From positions 1-13,912 of the forward strand of contig JAIQCW010000176.1 in assembly GCA_020283715.1 (NCBI GenBank): a DNA stretch of 13,912 bases, written 5' to 3'. Shown in pieces: positions 1-8,573 of this stretch. Position 1 is the first letter of the stretch. Each line of letters begins with the position of its first letter. The position numbers and the translations under genes are program-made. The notes under the pieces are model-generated. The model did not search any database and was not told where the DNA came from. It saw nothing but the letters and a program-made list of their open reading frames with translations. The stretch comes from Cytauxzoon felis (taxonomy: Eukaryota > Apicomplexa > Aconoidasida > Piroplasmida > Theileriidae).

Positions 1-361
1 CAAATAGCTGCAACAATTACCAATAAGAAAACCAATATCTATATATATATATATATATAGAATTATATACTAGATTATTATTATTTATACCTGAATGAGC
101 ATCTGGTAATGCTATACTATTCTTTACTATACCAGGTAATGCAGCTACATTAGCTAATTGTTTAAGTGCAGGTAAAAATGAACCAGGATCAGTTGAATAT
201 TGTTTTAACTCATCAAATAATAATTTTGATAATGATTCATTAGCAAATACATGTCCTTCTACATTCATATTAGGTACAAACCCCTTCTTAATAACATATA
301 AATGTTTTATAGAATTATGTGCTTCTATAAATTTTAATTGATTATCATAATTAATTTTCAT
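1..361 (-). CDS. RTCB: RtcB-type RNA-splicing ligase, N-terminal part (cut by window edge)
   Basis: RtcB joins RNA ends carrying a 2',3'-cyclic phosphate (or 3'-phosphate) and a 5'-OH, in tRNA splicing and RNA repair. Exon 1 (91-361) encodes about 90 residues that follow the human RTCB N-terminus closely: KKGFVPNMNVEG, FLPALKQLANVAALPGIV and LPDAHS. A 52-nt GT-AG intron (39-90) contains an AT dinucleotide run. Exon 2 (1-38) continues as SDIGFLIGN, matching the family motif SGYGFxIGN. The metal-binding Asp/Cys motif and the histidines lie beyond the window. After IGN the reading departs from the expected N-V-A-A-F; the +1 frame gives V-A-A-I, so a one-base slip or sequencing error is possible. 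The start codon is 21 nt from the stop of the succinyl-CoA ligase gene upstream. Family identity is secure; the exon 2 reading is less so. Confidence 0.9.
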
Positions 362-382
362 TATTTTAAAATATTAAATTAA

Positions 383-1584
383 TCATTTTTTATAAAGTAA
401 ATTATATATAGTTTCACCCATTACAGCAGGTGTCTTTGATACTACTACACCAGCCTTCTCAAGAGCTTTAACTTTACCTTGAGCTGTACCTTTATTGCCA
501 CTTATAATAGCACCAGCATGACCTAATTTAATTATATTATATATTAAATATAAAAAATTTACCCATTCTTCTACCAGGTGGAGCACACATTCCAGCAATT
601 AATGCAACAATAGGTTTATCTGTAGGATTTGCTATTAGCCAATCTGCTAAATCCTCTTCAGCACTACCACCAATCTCACCGATTACTAATATACCTATAA
701 ATTAATAATGTATGGGTTAATATATAAAAAAAATTACCCTTTGTCTTTGGATCATCTACAAGGAATTTAACAACATCTATAAAATTTACACCACCAAATG
801 GATCACCACCAATACCAACACATAATGATTGACCTAAACCATTAGTTGATGTTTGATATACAGCCTCATATGTTAATGTACCACTTCTACTAACAATACC
901 TATAAATAATATTAATAATACATCTATTAATAATTCAATATACCAATTGAACCCTTACTATGTATATTATTTGGCATAATTCCAATTTTACATTCATCAG
1001 GTTTAATAATACCAGGACAATTAGGACCAATCAATGTTGATTTACAATACGGATCCATCAATATACTTTTCACTTTTACCATATCATGTTGTGGTATACC
1101 CTCTGTAATACATACAATCAATCCAATTTCAGCCTCTATTGCTTCTACAATAGCATCAGCAGCTCCTGGTGGAGGAACAAATATAACAGTAGCAGAGGCA
1201 TCAGTAGCTTTCTTAGCCTATAAAATTATTATATTATAAATACTTATAAAATATATACACTAACCTCTTCAACATTTTTAAATATAGGAAGTTTATACTT
1301 TTTATCAAGAGATGTCCATTCTGTACCACCTTTTTTAGGATTCACACCTCCTACCATTTTAGTATTAAAATAATTCATACATTCTGTTGCATGAAATGAA
1401 CCCTAATATATATTAATATAATATAAATAACATATACTAACCTGTTTACCAGTAAGACCTTGACATATAATCCTTGTACTATTATCAATATAAATATTCG
1501 GATATTTAACCCGTAATAAACGATTCTAATATATTATTATTAATTAAAATAAAATAAAATTTCATAACTTACAAGTTTAATCAT
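383..1584 (-). CDS. SUCLG1: succinyl-CoA ligase (synthetase) alpha subunit, 7 exons
   Basis: This is the alpha subunit of the mitochondrial TCA-cycle enzyme that converts succinyl-CoA to succinate with formation of ATP or GTP. Exons in transcript order are 1573-1584, 1442-1525, 1265-1402, 944-1217, 738-899, 563-694 and 383-522. Introns are 47, 39, 47, 44, 43 and 40 nt, all GT-AG. The exons sum to 942 nt, giving 313 aa. The CoA-binding region reads [13 protein letters not shown] (about residues 25-37). It is followed by [31 protein letters not shown] and [12 protein letters not shown]. The phosphohistidine is His269, in RRMGHAGAII. The N-terminus ([13 protein letters not shown]) is short, basic and leucine-rich, which suits a mitochondrial presequence. 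Another ATG eight bases upstream (1592) reads straight into a stop. The length fits the family once the human presequence is discounted. Confidence 0.95.
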
Positions 1585-1784
1585 GTTTTCATGAAATTAA
1601 ATTATCCTAATCATTATCACCTATATCCAATCACCATGACATTATACAACCTCCATCAATCATAAAAAATATATCAACCGAAATTAAATCATACAATTTT
1701 AAAATAAAAGAATTATAATCTATTATTATCTAGAAAAATGACCTTACTATATAAATATTTATTACCGAACGAACAAATGTAAAC
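1585..1784. other. gene-free 5' flank of the succinyl-CoA ligase gene
   Basis: About 200 nt between the start codon of the succinyl-CoA ligase gene and repeat island A, presumably its 5' UTR and promoter. I see no open frame, tRNA or recognisable motif. The plus strand is strikingly C-rich over 1601-1680 (22 C against 2 G by hand count), part of the skew pattern around the islands. Confidence 0.5.
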
Positions 1785-2215
1785 TCCACCTGAGGTTACA
1801 ATCCTACTCTCCTTCCACTTCCACCTATCTTCTCCACTAGGCGTGGAGCCTCTTCTATTTACTTCCCCTTCCAGCTCCCGTAGATCGCTTACAGGTATTT
1901 CACTTCCACTTTAGGTCCAATCACTAACCTCATCTCCAACCTTACCTTCGTCCTGCAGACAGCTCCTCTATTTAGCTCCCCCTCAAGCTCCCAGAGATCG
2001 CTCTCGGGTTTTCCACCTGAGGTCGCATCCAACATATCCTTAGAACCATCTTCCATCATTCCCATGATGGATGATCCATCACTACCTTCTCACCGCCACG
2101 ATCTCTGGGAGTGGCTATACTCTTTAGAGATAGGTAATTAAAAGAGCTGTCTGCAAGACAAGGAGAGGTGGAGGTAACTTCAGGTGGATGATAGTTGGAT
2201 TGGACCTTGAGTGGA
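1785..2215. repeat. repeat island A (intergenic)
   Basis: This 431-nt island lies between the succinyl-CoA ligase start and the CK2 alpha stop. It opens with TCCACCTGAGGTTACAATCC and closes with GGATTGGACCTTGAGTGGA, so its ends are inverted repeats. Shared modules inside are CCACTAGGCGTGGAG, TTTACTTCCCCTTCCAGCTC, CGTCCTGCAGACAGCTCC (left) answered by AGAGCTGTCTGCAAGAC (right), and CATCATTCCCATGATGG. The last belongs to core type 1, which runs here in the opposite orientation to islands B and E. I see no target-site duplication. The left half is C-rich and the right half G-rich on the plus strand. Confidence 0.85.
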
Positions 2216-2280
2216 CTGGTGGAAATGATTATAGAGTATATATAAGATGTTAATAGACGATTATTTTTATTTAGTGTGTA

Positions 2281-3477
2281 TTATTTATCATGTACATCAT
2301 GAAAGAATGGATGTTCCATGGCTTCGAGTGGTGTGATACGTTGTGTATGATCATATACAAGCATACGATCGATAAGATCGAGTACTTCGGGTGATATAAG
2401 ATGTTGATTATCATGATGTATAAATTTAGACCATGGTTTTTTACTATGTGTACCTAATATTTCTTGATATGCTGATGTAAATTTGAGTCCATATTTATTA
2501 AAATAATCATGTAATGCATCAGTACCTAATACTTTAGCGATTTTAACTAATTGATCATAATTATCATGTCCATAAAAGAATGGTTCTTTTTTAAATATAA
2601 TACCAGCAAGCATACAACCAATAGACCAAATATCTAAACTATAATCATAATATCTCATATCAACTAATAATTCTGGTCCTTTATAATATCTAGTAGCAAC
2701 ACGTACACTATATTCTTGTTCAGGATGATAAAATTCAGCTAAACCCCAATCAATTAATCTAATTTGTTTTTTTTCATGATCTATCATAACATTATGTGGT
2801 TTAATATCACGATGCATAATACCTTGACTATGACAATAATTCATAGTTTTTAATAATTGATATATATAATATTTTATATCTTGTATAGTTAATGTAGGAT
2901 ATAATGTTTTAAAATCTGTATTATTAACATATTCAAATACTAATGATGGTGTTCTACTTTGTGGATCTTTAACTATATCTAATAATTGTATTATATTTGG
3001 TCCACCTTTTAAATTTTGTAATATTTTTATTTCTCTTTTTATTTTTTTCTTTTTTACTGGTTTAAGTATTTTTACTACACATTTTTCTTTTGTTTTTATA
3101 TTTAATGCTTCAAATACTTCACTAAATTTACCACGTCCTATCTTACGTACAATCTCATATGAATCTGGTACATTCCATTTTAATGTTATATTCTCATAAT
3201 CCCAATATTCTGAACCTTTTTTAATATTTACATCAGCATAATATTTTGGTAATATTATTGATATATCCTTATTAGGATATTTAGAATCATTATCACATTC
3301 CATATTATCCATTTCTATATAACCATATGTATCTATTAATATTTCATCATCTTCATATGATATTAATACATCACTATTCAAATTATTTTTCCTATAATGT
3401 CTAAATATACCATCCAAATTCGATATTATAAATGTACTATATATTATTATACCATATCCATTTATTATACTTCTCAT
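2281..3477 (-). CDS. CK2A: casein kinase 2 catalytic (alpha) subunit with N-terminal extension
   Basis: An uninterrupted 398-aa serine/threonine kinase. CK2 hallmarks are plain: glycine loop GRGKFSEVF (114-122), catalytic Lys136, the basic run [15 protein letters not shown] (139-153), [11 protein letters not shown] (183-193), HRDIKPHN with Asp224, DWG rather than DFG (243-245), [13 protein letters not shown] (259-271) and the GCMLAG region (287-292). Conserved EYWDYE (90-95) marks where human CK2 alpha begins to align; aligning YADVN with human YTDVN leaves about 68 extra N-terminal residues. Within this extension residues 7-20 ([14 protein letters not shown]) are hydrophobic, like a signal sequence or anchor, followed by an acidic stretch (41-70). 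A comparable extension was reported for Theileria parva CK2 alpha, as I recall. It is the only long intronless gene here. Its 3' flank is repeat island A and its 5' flank island B. Confidence 0.96.
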   Translation of the reverse strand: MRSIINGYGIIIYSTFIISNLDGIFRHYRKNNLNSDVLISYEDDEILIDTYGYIEMDNMECDNDSKYPNKDISIILPKYYADVNIKKGSEYWDYENITLKWNVPDSYEIVRKIGRGKFSEVFEALNIKTKEKCVVKILKPVKKKKIKREIKILQNLKGGPNIIQLLDIVKDPQSRTPSLVFEYVNNTDFKTLYPTLTIQDIKYYIYQLLKTMNYCHSQGIMHRDIKPHNVMIDHEKKQIRLIDWGLAEFYHPEQEYSVRVATRYYKGPELLVDMRYYDYSLDIWSIGCMLAGIIFKKEPFFYGHDNYDQLVKIAKVLGTDALHDYFNKYGLKFTSAYQEILGTHSKKPWSKFIHHDNQHLISPEVLDLIDRMLVYDHTQRITPLEAMEHPFFHDVHDK

Positions 3478-3669
3478 ACGATTATTTATCGTATTACTAA
3501 CATTTAAACTCTATATTTCTAATGGATTCTATTACCTTATCATCAACTCCCCATACAATATCTAATATTAATCACACTTTATTATATATAAATAATAAAA
3601 TTATAACATCTATTATATATAAAATAATATCATATTTTTTATAATTCATCCAAATATATACAATTATAC
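3478..3669. other. gene-free 5' flank of CK2 alpha
   Basis: About 190 nt of AT-rich sequence between the CK2 alpha start and repeat island B, presumably promoter and 5' UTR. It is strongly C-biased on the plus strand (21 C against 3 G over 3481-3600). A 22-nt stretch at 3494-3515 recurs with one mismatch at 7196-7217. No RNA gene or open frame is evident. Confidence 0.4.
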
Positions 3670-4080
3670 TCCACTCGAGGTTACAACCTTGTCTTCATCT
3701 TACAGCTCCACCTGAGGTCCATTCCACTCCTTCTCCACCTCTTATTCGTCTTGCAGACAGATTCCACCCGAGGTTACAACCTTGTCTTCCACTCGCCGTG
3801 GAGGCTTCTCCTAATTACCTATCTCTAAAGAGTAAAGCCACTCCCAGAGATCGTGGTGAAGGTAGTGATGGATCATCCATCATGGGAATGATGGAAGATG
3901 GTGATAAGGATGTGATGGATGTAACCTCAAGTGGAATGAAGTGTAGTACTGGACCTCGGGTGGAATACCTGGAAGCGATCTACGGGAGCTGGAAGGGGAA
4001 GTAAATAGAGAAGCTGTCTGCAAGACGACATCAGGTGGAACGACGAGTGGGAAGGAGAGTAGGATTGGACCTCGAGTGGA
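3670..4080. repeat. repeat island B (intergenic)
   Basis: This 411-nt island lies between the CK2 alpha start and the BiP stop. Its ends are TCCACTCGAGGTTACAACC and GGATTGGACCTCGAGTGGA. A perfect 15-nt inverted repeat, TCGTCTTGCAGACAG (3746-3760) against CTGTCTGCAAGACGA (4014-4028), brackets the interior. It carries core type 1: CTATCTCTAAAGAGTA, CCACTCCCAGAGATCGTGG and GGATCATCCATCATGGGAAT, nearly identical to island E. The right half has GAAGCGATCTACGGGAGCTG and GGAAGGGGAAGTAAATAGAG. The open frame across it is judged non-coding because the same DNA is a dispersed repeat. Confidence 0.85.
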
Positions 4081-4141
4081 GGATGATTGAGGATGGTTTT
4101 GTGTATATATTTAGATATTAATGTATTAGATTGTAAACAGA

Positions 4142-6734
4142 TTATAATTCATCACTATATCCAGTGTCATCATCGTCGGTATCGCTTCTACCATCAGTGG
4201 ATGATCCTCCATAGAGTTTGGAGATGATTGGATTGCATACATCTTCTAATTCTTTTTGTTTAGCATTGATATCTTCAGTTTCAGCATTAGGATTAGATGT
4301 AAGCCATGATTCAACATCAGATAGTGTTCTAAGTATAGTACTGCGATCTTCTTCTTCAATCTTTTGTCCAAGTTTATCACTATCTTTAACAGTTTTCTTC
4401 ATACTATCTATATATGCATCTAATGCCTGTCTTGCTTGTACATTTTCAAATACTAATTTATCCTTCTCAGCATTAGCCTCAGCATCCTTTACCATTCTAT
4501 CAATCTCTTCCTGACTTAATCTACCCTTTTCTGGGGTAATTACTATATTCTCCTTCTTACCACTACCCTTCTCATGAGCATGAACACTCAATATACCATT
4601 TGTATCTATGTTAAATGTAACCTCAATCTGTGGTACACCTCTCGGTGCTGGCGGTATACCAGTCAAGTCAAATTTACCTAAATAATTATATTAACATATA
4701 TATAGAGAGAAGTAGTTCATCTTCTACCTGAAGTTACATCCACCGAAGGTCGTCTTGCAGACAGCTTCTCTATTTAGCTCTTCATCCGCTTCCCTGAGAT
4801 CAGCTACGGGTTTCCACTTGAGGTCCAATCACTATCTTCCGCAACTTCATTTTTATCTCCAAACTTTGAAGAAATTCATCATTTCTGGGGAAATTCATGA
4901 AGATTGTGCAATGATTATTGGATGTATTTCTGATGTCAATACTTCATTGAAAAGGAATTTGATGATTGTATTTAATATACTCATCCTCACTTTAATCCAA
5001 TTTATATTCATTGGGATTTCCTTTCAAACATGAATATCGTCACTTTGGTCTTATATCGCCGAGATTAGATTTATAACCTCGAGTGGAACCTGGAAGCGAT
5101 CTATGGGAGCTGGAAGGGGAAGTAAATAAAAGAGCTCCATGCAATGGAAAAGATAGACCTCAGGTGGAAGGCGAGTGGAACATCCTTCGTATTGGTTTCG
5201 ATCTTACCTAGGTGTGTATTATGTTTGGTGAGTTTGCGTTCTCCTTGGAAGACTTGTATGGTAACGGTTGTTTGATTATCGGTGGATGTTGAGAAGATTT
5301 GTGATTTATTAGCTGGTATCATGGTATTTCTTTCGATAATGACAGACATTACACCACCTAATGTTTCTATACCTAATGATAATGGGCAGACATCTAATAA
5401 TAATAGATCTTGTGATGATTCACCAGATAATATACCACCTTGTATAGCTGCACCATATGCAACAGCTTCATCAGGATTAATATTATGATCAGGTTCTTTA
5501 CCAAAAAATTCTTTTATCATATCACGTATTTTAGGTATTCTAGTAGAACCACCAACTAGGACAACTTGATCTATATCACGTTTTTCTAATTTAGCATCTT
5601 TCAATACATTTTTTACTGTCTCCATAGTTTGTTCAAATAAATCTTCATTTAAACTTTCAAATTTTGCACGTGTTAATGTCTCTTTAAGTGTTAAACCATC
5701 AATTAAATTTTCAATTTCAATTGTTGTTTCAGTTTTTGCAGATAAATTACGTTTAGCTAATTCAACTTCAATACGTAATTTTTGTAGTGCAGTTTTATCT
5801 GATCTTAAATTAACCCCACTATGTTTCTTTTGAAATAATTTAATTAAATGATCCATAACTCTACGATCAAAATCTTCACCACCTAAATGTGTATCACCAC
5901 CAGTAGCTAATACTTCAAATACACCAGAATCTAATAATAATATAGATACATCAAATGTACCACCACCTAAATCATATACTAATATATTAGATTCTACATT
6001 CGTTTTATCTATACCATAAGCTATAGCAGCAGCTGTTGGTTCATTAATAATACGTACAACATCTAAACCAGCAATTTTACCTGCATCCTTTGTAGCTTGT
6101 CTTTGTGAATCATTAAAATAAGCTGGTACTGTTATAATCGCTCTACTAACCTCTTTACCCAAATAATTTTCAGCAATTGTTTTCATCTTTGTCAATACCA
6201 TAGCTGATATCTCCTCTGGTGCATAATCCTTAATAGAACCAGAATCTTTAACTTGAATATAAGGACGAGTACCCTTATTTACAATATTATAAGGTAATAA
6301 TTTCAAGTCATTTTGTACATCACTATCATTATATTTGCGTCCAATCAAACGTTTAACATCAAATACAGTATTCTCTGCATTCACAGTTGCCTCAACCTTT
6401 GCAGCATGACCTATAATATATTTAAGCTATACAATATATAAATATATATTATACTCACCTACTTTATGAAGACCATCAACAAATGATACATATGATGGTG
6501 TAATACGAGCACCATTCTCATCAGCAATAATCTCTACCCTTCCATTCTTATAAACACCAACACAACTATAAGTCGTACCCAAATCTATACCAATAATAGG
6601 ACCTTGCGCTATAATAATAATATATAATAACCTTAATCACCAAACATACGTGGACTAGCATAACTGTATAGATGACCAAAAAAATAGAGTATAATCAAGT
6701 AGAACGAAATATTGCGAAATATGTATATATTCAT
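4142..6734 (-). CDS. BIP: BiP/GRP78, endoplasmic reticulum Hsp70 chaperone, 4 exons
   Basis: This is the ER-lumen Hsp70 that folds secretory proteins. Exons in transcript order are 6641-6734, 6459-6608, 5208-6410 and 4142-4677. Introns are 32, 48 and 530 nt. The exons sum to 1983 nt, giving 660 aa, close to human BiP (654). Exon 1 supplies a clear signal peptide, [20 protein letters not shown] followed by HLYSYA, with likely cleavage near residue 26. The nucleotide-binding domain shows [10 protein letters not shown] (37-46), VPAYFND (176-182), [12 protein letters not shown] (203-214) and [10 protein letters not shown] (228-237). The interdomain linker DLLLLDV lies at about 416-422, and the substrate domain has [12 protein letters not shown]. 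The protein ends in GYSDEL, an ER-retrieval signal; cytosolic Hsp70s end in EEVD. The third intron is oversized because it contains repeat island C; without the island it would be about 72 nt. Confidence 0.96.
4723..5180. repeat. repeat island C inside BiP intron 3
   Basis: The island fills most of a 530-nt intron (4678-5207). It opens with a degenerate TCTACCTGAAGTT and closes with ACCTCAGGTGGA plus GCGAGTGGAA. The left side has GTCGTCTTGCAGACAGCTTC and the right side GAAGCGATCTATGGGAGCTG and GGAAGGGGAAGTAAATA. Its interior is core type 2, shared with island D: TATTTCTGATGTCAATACTT and GGAATTTGATGATTGTATTT. Core 2 reads on the plus strand, which is antisense to BiP, so island orientation is independent of the host gene. 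Confidence 0.8.
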
Positions 6735-7329
6735 ATTATTATAATAATAACTCTATCTTAATCAAATCTATTGAAGAATATTACATAACTGTCATTTAAA
6801 AACAATGAGACAATAATTTGTATATTATATAAGATGTTAATTTAAATCAAAATATATTTGACACAAATAATATTATTTTCTTCTTATTTTAATTCATATG
6901 GTCACTATTGTTCAACACATAATCAGCGTGTTATTGGATCATTCTATGTTACACCACTATCCCCATCTCGTCTCCTGCATTATTCATCTATAATCAAGGT
7001 CCACCCCTGTGCCTAATTAGTCATCATATGAAAAATTATTATTTATACATTTTGTTTTATTACCATTAATTATTTCTACTGTAATATATTATACATCTAA
7101 ATAACATTCATGTATTAATATAATTAAGATGGATGTCGTCGGTGATTATACGTTAGACACGTCTAAATGTTATCATATTATCTGATCCATGTAATTTACT
7201 AACATTTAAATTCTATAAAATCTCTAAATTATATTATATATGTATATACAACTTCATTTACTACCATCAACTCAAACTACACATACGAATTATTGCTACT
7301 TGATGGTGGACGTGTATCATACAATTAAA
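6735..7329. other. gene-free interval upstream of BiP
   Basis: 595 nt between the BiP start and the stop of the twin-CX9C gene, presumably BiP promoter and 5' UTR plus the neighbour's 3' UTR. No repeat island lies here. A cluster richer in G+C (about 6950-7020) contains CCACCCCTGTGCC, that is GGCACAGGGGTGG on the BiP strand, only loosely like the G-box reported upstream of Plasmodium heat-shock genes. An inverted repeat TTAGAC-AC-GTCTAA lies at 7153-7166. A short frame at 7129 (19 codons including its stop) has no splice partner. I see no RNA gene. Confidence 0.35.
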
Positions 7330-7575
7330 TTACTCATTAATACAACATTCATATAATTTAAAGTGATTACTACAGCGTATAATGTCTGTTGCATTCTTCT
7401 CTTTTGCGTAACGTTCACCAAACTCCTTTATACATGACAGCAACTGCTGTTCATAATGTTTACACTTTAGATTAACTGGATCACTTGTGGATCCTTTATT
7501 AGATTTCGAGTAGTTTGTATTCTCAGATGTACAGTAGTCTTGTAGAAACTCATCCGATAATACTATTTTAGACAT
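7330..7575 (-). CDS. small twin-CX9C (CHCH-type) protein, probably mitochondrial intermembrane space
   Basis: An 81-aa intronless frame. It has Cys38-X9-Cys48 and Cys68-X9-Cys78, separated by 19 residues, plus an extra Cys77 and Cys15. Twin CX9C motifs form a disulphide-linked helical hairpin (CHCH fold). Such proteins are imported and oxidised by the intermembrane-space relay, and many serve cytochrome oxidase assembly or copper handling. There is no N-terminal presequence, as is usual for this class; residues 1-30 are polar. The overall sequence does not let me choose among COX19, CMC or CHCHD families, so no symbol is given. The first ATG of the frame fits the expected length. The composition, with Cys, His and Glu, is unlike random AT-rich intergenic frames. 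The fold call is fairly firm; the specific role is unknown. Confidence 0.75.
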   Translation of the reverse strand: MSKIVLSDEFLQDYCTSENTNYSKSNKGSTSDPVNLKCKHYEQQLLSCIKEFGERYAKEKNATDIIRCSNHFKLYECCINE

Positions 7576-7993
7576 TATTGAAACGGATGGACAGATGGTT
7601 ATTTATGTATTTAAATAAAAAATTATGCCCTTTGACATTAAAATATACCGCCTTGTAGATGTAAATTTATAGTAGTCACCAAAGTCTATTTTATATATCA
7701 ATTGAATATATAATTCCTATAGCTGTAATTGGTCAATGGGAGATTGTAATGAATATACAATGAAATAAGAGTAAAATGTGTCAACATTCCATATGAATAA
7801 ATCGATAGAGATTAAAGTAGTCGATGAGCAGATAAAAAAATCACATACCTAATAATCTTTAGATTAATGATAAATTATACATTATTATTATATATATAAT
7901 CTTAATTAATATTTATAAATGTAAAACTAGACTAAAATAGAATACATGTCAAATAGAATCTTAATCATTCAAACAAGTATAGATAATTTTTAT
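7576..7993. other. gene-free interval
   Basis: 418 nt of AT-rich DNA between the start of the twin-CX9C gene and the 3' end of the small minus-strand gene at 7994-8242. It probably holds the CX9C promoter. The plus strand is G-biased around 7730-7840. No repeat island, RNA gene or convincing open frame was seen. Confidence 0.35.
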
Positions 7994-8242
7994 CTAAAGT
8001 TGAAAATAAATTGAAATATAATATAATAAATTATTTAAATGAACATTTAAAATTATTAATTTAATTAAATAATTTTTTTTTAGTAATTGATATTGATTTA
8101 TTATATCCACATATTTATAATGTGTATGATCTTCTATAATTTTTAATGCATTATTAATCTGTTGTCTAATGATTTCTAAATTAAAATTTTATTATTATTA
8201 ATTTGTATAATAATATAAACCTGATTCATTAATTTTATACAT
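7994..8242 (-). CDS. possible 2-exon gene for a 67-residue protein of unknown function
   Basis: I do not recognise the product. Exon 1 (8221-8242) encodes MYKINES and one extra base. A 45-nt GT-AG intron (8176-8220, GTTTAT to TTTAG) joins in phase to exon 2 (7994-8175), which ends in TAG. The spliced frame is 204 nt. The segment EIIRQQINNALKIIEDHTHY, followed by KYVDIINQYQLLKK, is rich in Glu, Gln, His and Asp and looks helical. Frames arising by chance in this AT-rich DNA are dominated by Asn, Lys, Ile, Tyr and Phe, so coding is plausible. The C-terminus (KLIILNVHLNNLLYYISIYF) is hydrophobic and could be a membrane helix, or could mark drift past the real end into a further splice. The start codon is 64 nt from that of the divergent gene at 8307. 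Confidence 0.45.
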
Positions 8243-8306
8243 TTTGAAAAAAATAATAATTTTAAATAATGTACCCACAAATTATTAATTATTATTAAAT
8301 ATACTA

Positions 8307-8573
8307 ATGGTAGAGGGTATTGTAAATATTAATAATAAAATTCCACAAGATTGTCTCTTTTGTAGAATAACGGGTACATTTTTCTTATCAGGAATATCAG
8401 TATATTCATTTTATTGTTATAAAAAATCTAGAAATAAACCAATCGATAAATTATTTTCAATGGTATTTGGTATCTCCACACTCTCATTAGGTATTATCAT
8501 CATATTTTCTATTACACATCTCATATCAACAGCTATATGTAGAGGTTTTAATCTCGGCCTATTCAAAAAATAA
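8307..8573 (+). CDS. small two-helix CxxC membrane protein, DMAC1/TMEM261 (DUF4536)-like
   Basis: An 88-aa frame. DCLFCR (15-20, Cys16-x-x-Cys19) stands before a first hydrophobic segment (about 23-38) ending in a basic loop (KKSRNKPIDK). A second segment follows at about 49-74 (KLFSMVFGISTLSLGIIIIF). The layout CxxCRxxG, one helix, a basic loop, then a second helix with an internal Gly resembles human DMAC1/TMEM261 (DUF4536), a complex I membrane-arm assembly factor. Apicomplexans lack canonical complex I, so if the resemblance is real the role must be different; a mitochondrial inner-membrane location is inferred. The TAA stop overlaps the ATG of CCZ1 by one base (TAATG). The gene is reasonably sure; the family assignment is tentative. 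Confidence 0.6.
   Translation: MVEGIVNINNKIPQDCLFCRITGTFFLSGISVYSFYCYKKSRNKPIDKLFSMVFGISTLSLGIIIIFSITHLISTAICRGFNLGLFKK

Noticed and set aside
1785..2215. A CRISPR-like array, because a short motif recurs many times
   Set aside because: The 12-mer repeats are irregularly spaced, occur in both orientations and vary in sequence, in a eukaryotic intron-bearing context with no cas genes.
3798..4004. Plus-strand open frame across island B (and the similar one at 10207-10503), sharing GEGSDGSSIMGMMEDGDKD
   Set aside because: Both lie wholly or mainly in the dispersed repeat. The shared peptide reflects near-identical DNA, the frame breaks in islands F and G, and island A carries the same DNA on the other strand.
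4218..4514. 98-codon plus-strand frame opposite the last BiP exon
   Set aside because: It is antisense to a clearly coding Hsp70 exon and its serine-rich product has no independent support.
5282..5488. Plus-strand frame opposite BiP exon 3
   Set aside because: It is a shadow of the conserved Hsp70 coding sequence on the other strand.
6998..7016. G-box-like heat-shock promoter motif upstream of BiP
   Set aside because: The G-run context does not meet the published Plasmodium consensus and there is only one copy.
7129..7185. Short plus-strand frame of 19 codons (including the stop) with less AT-biased codons
   Set aside because: It stops without a usable donor site and I found no in-phase partner exon.
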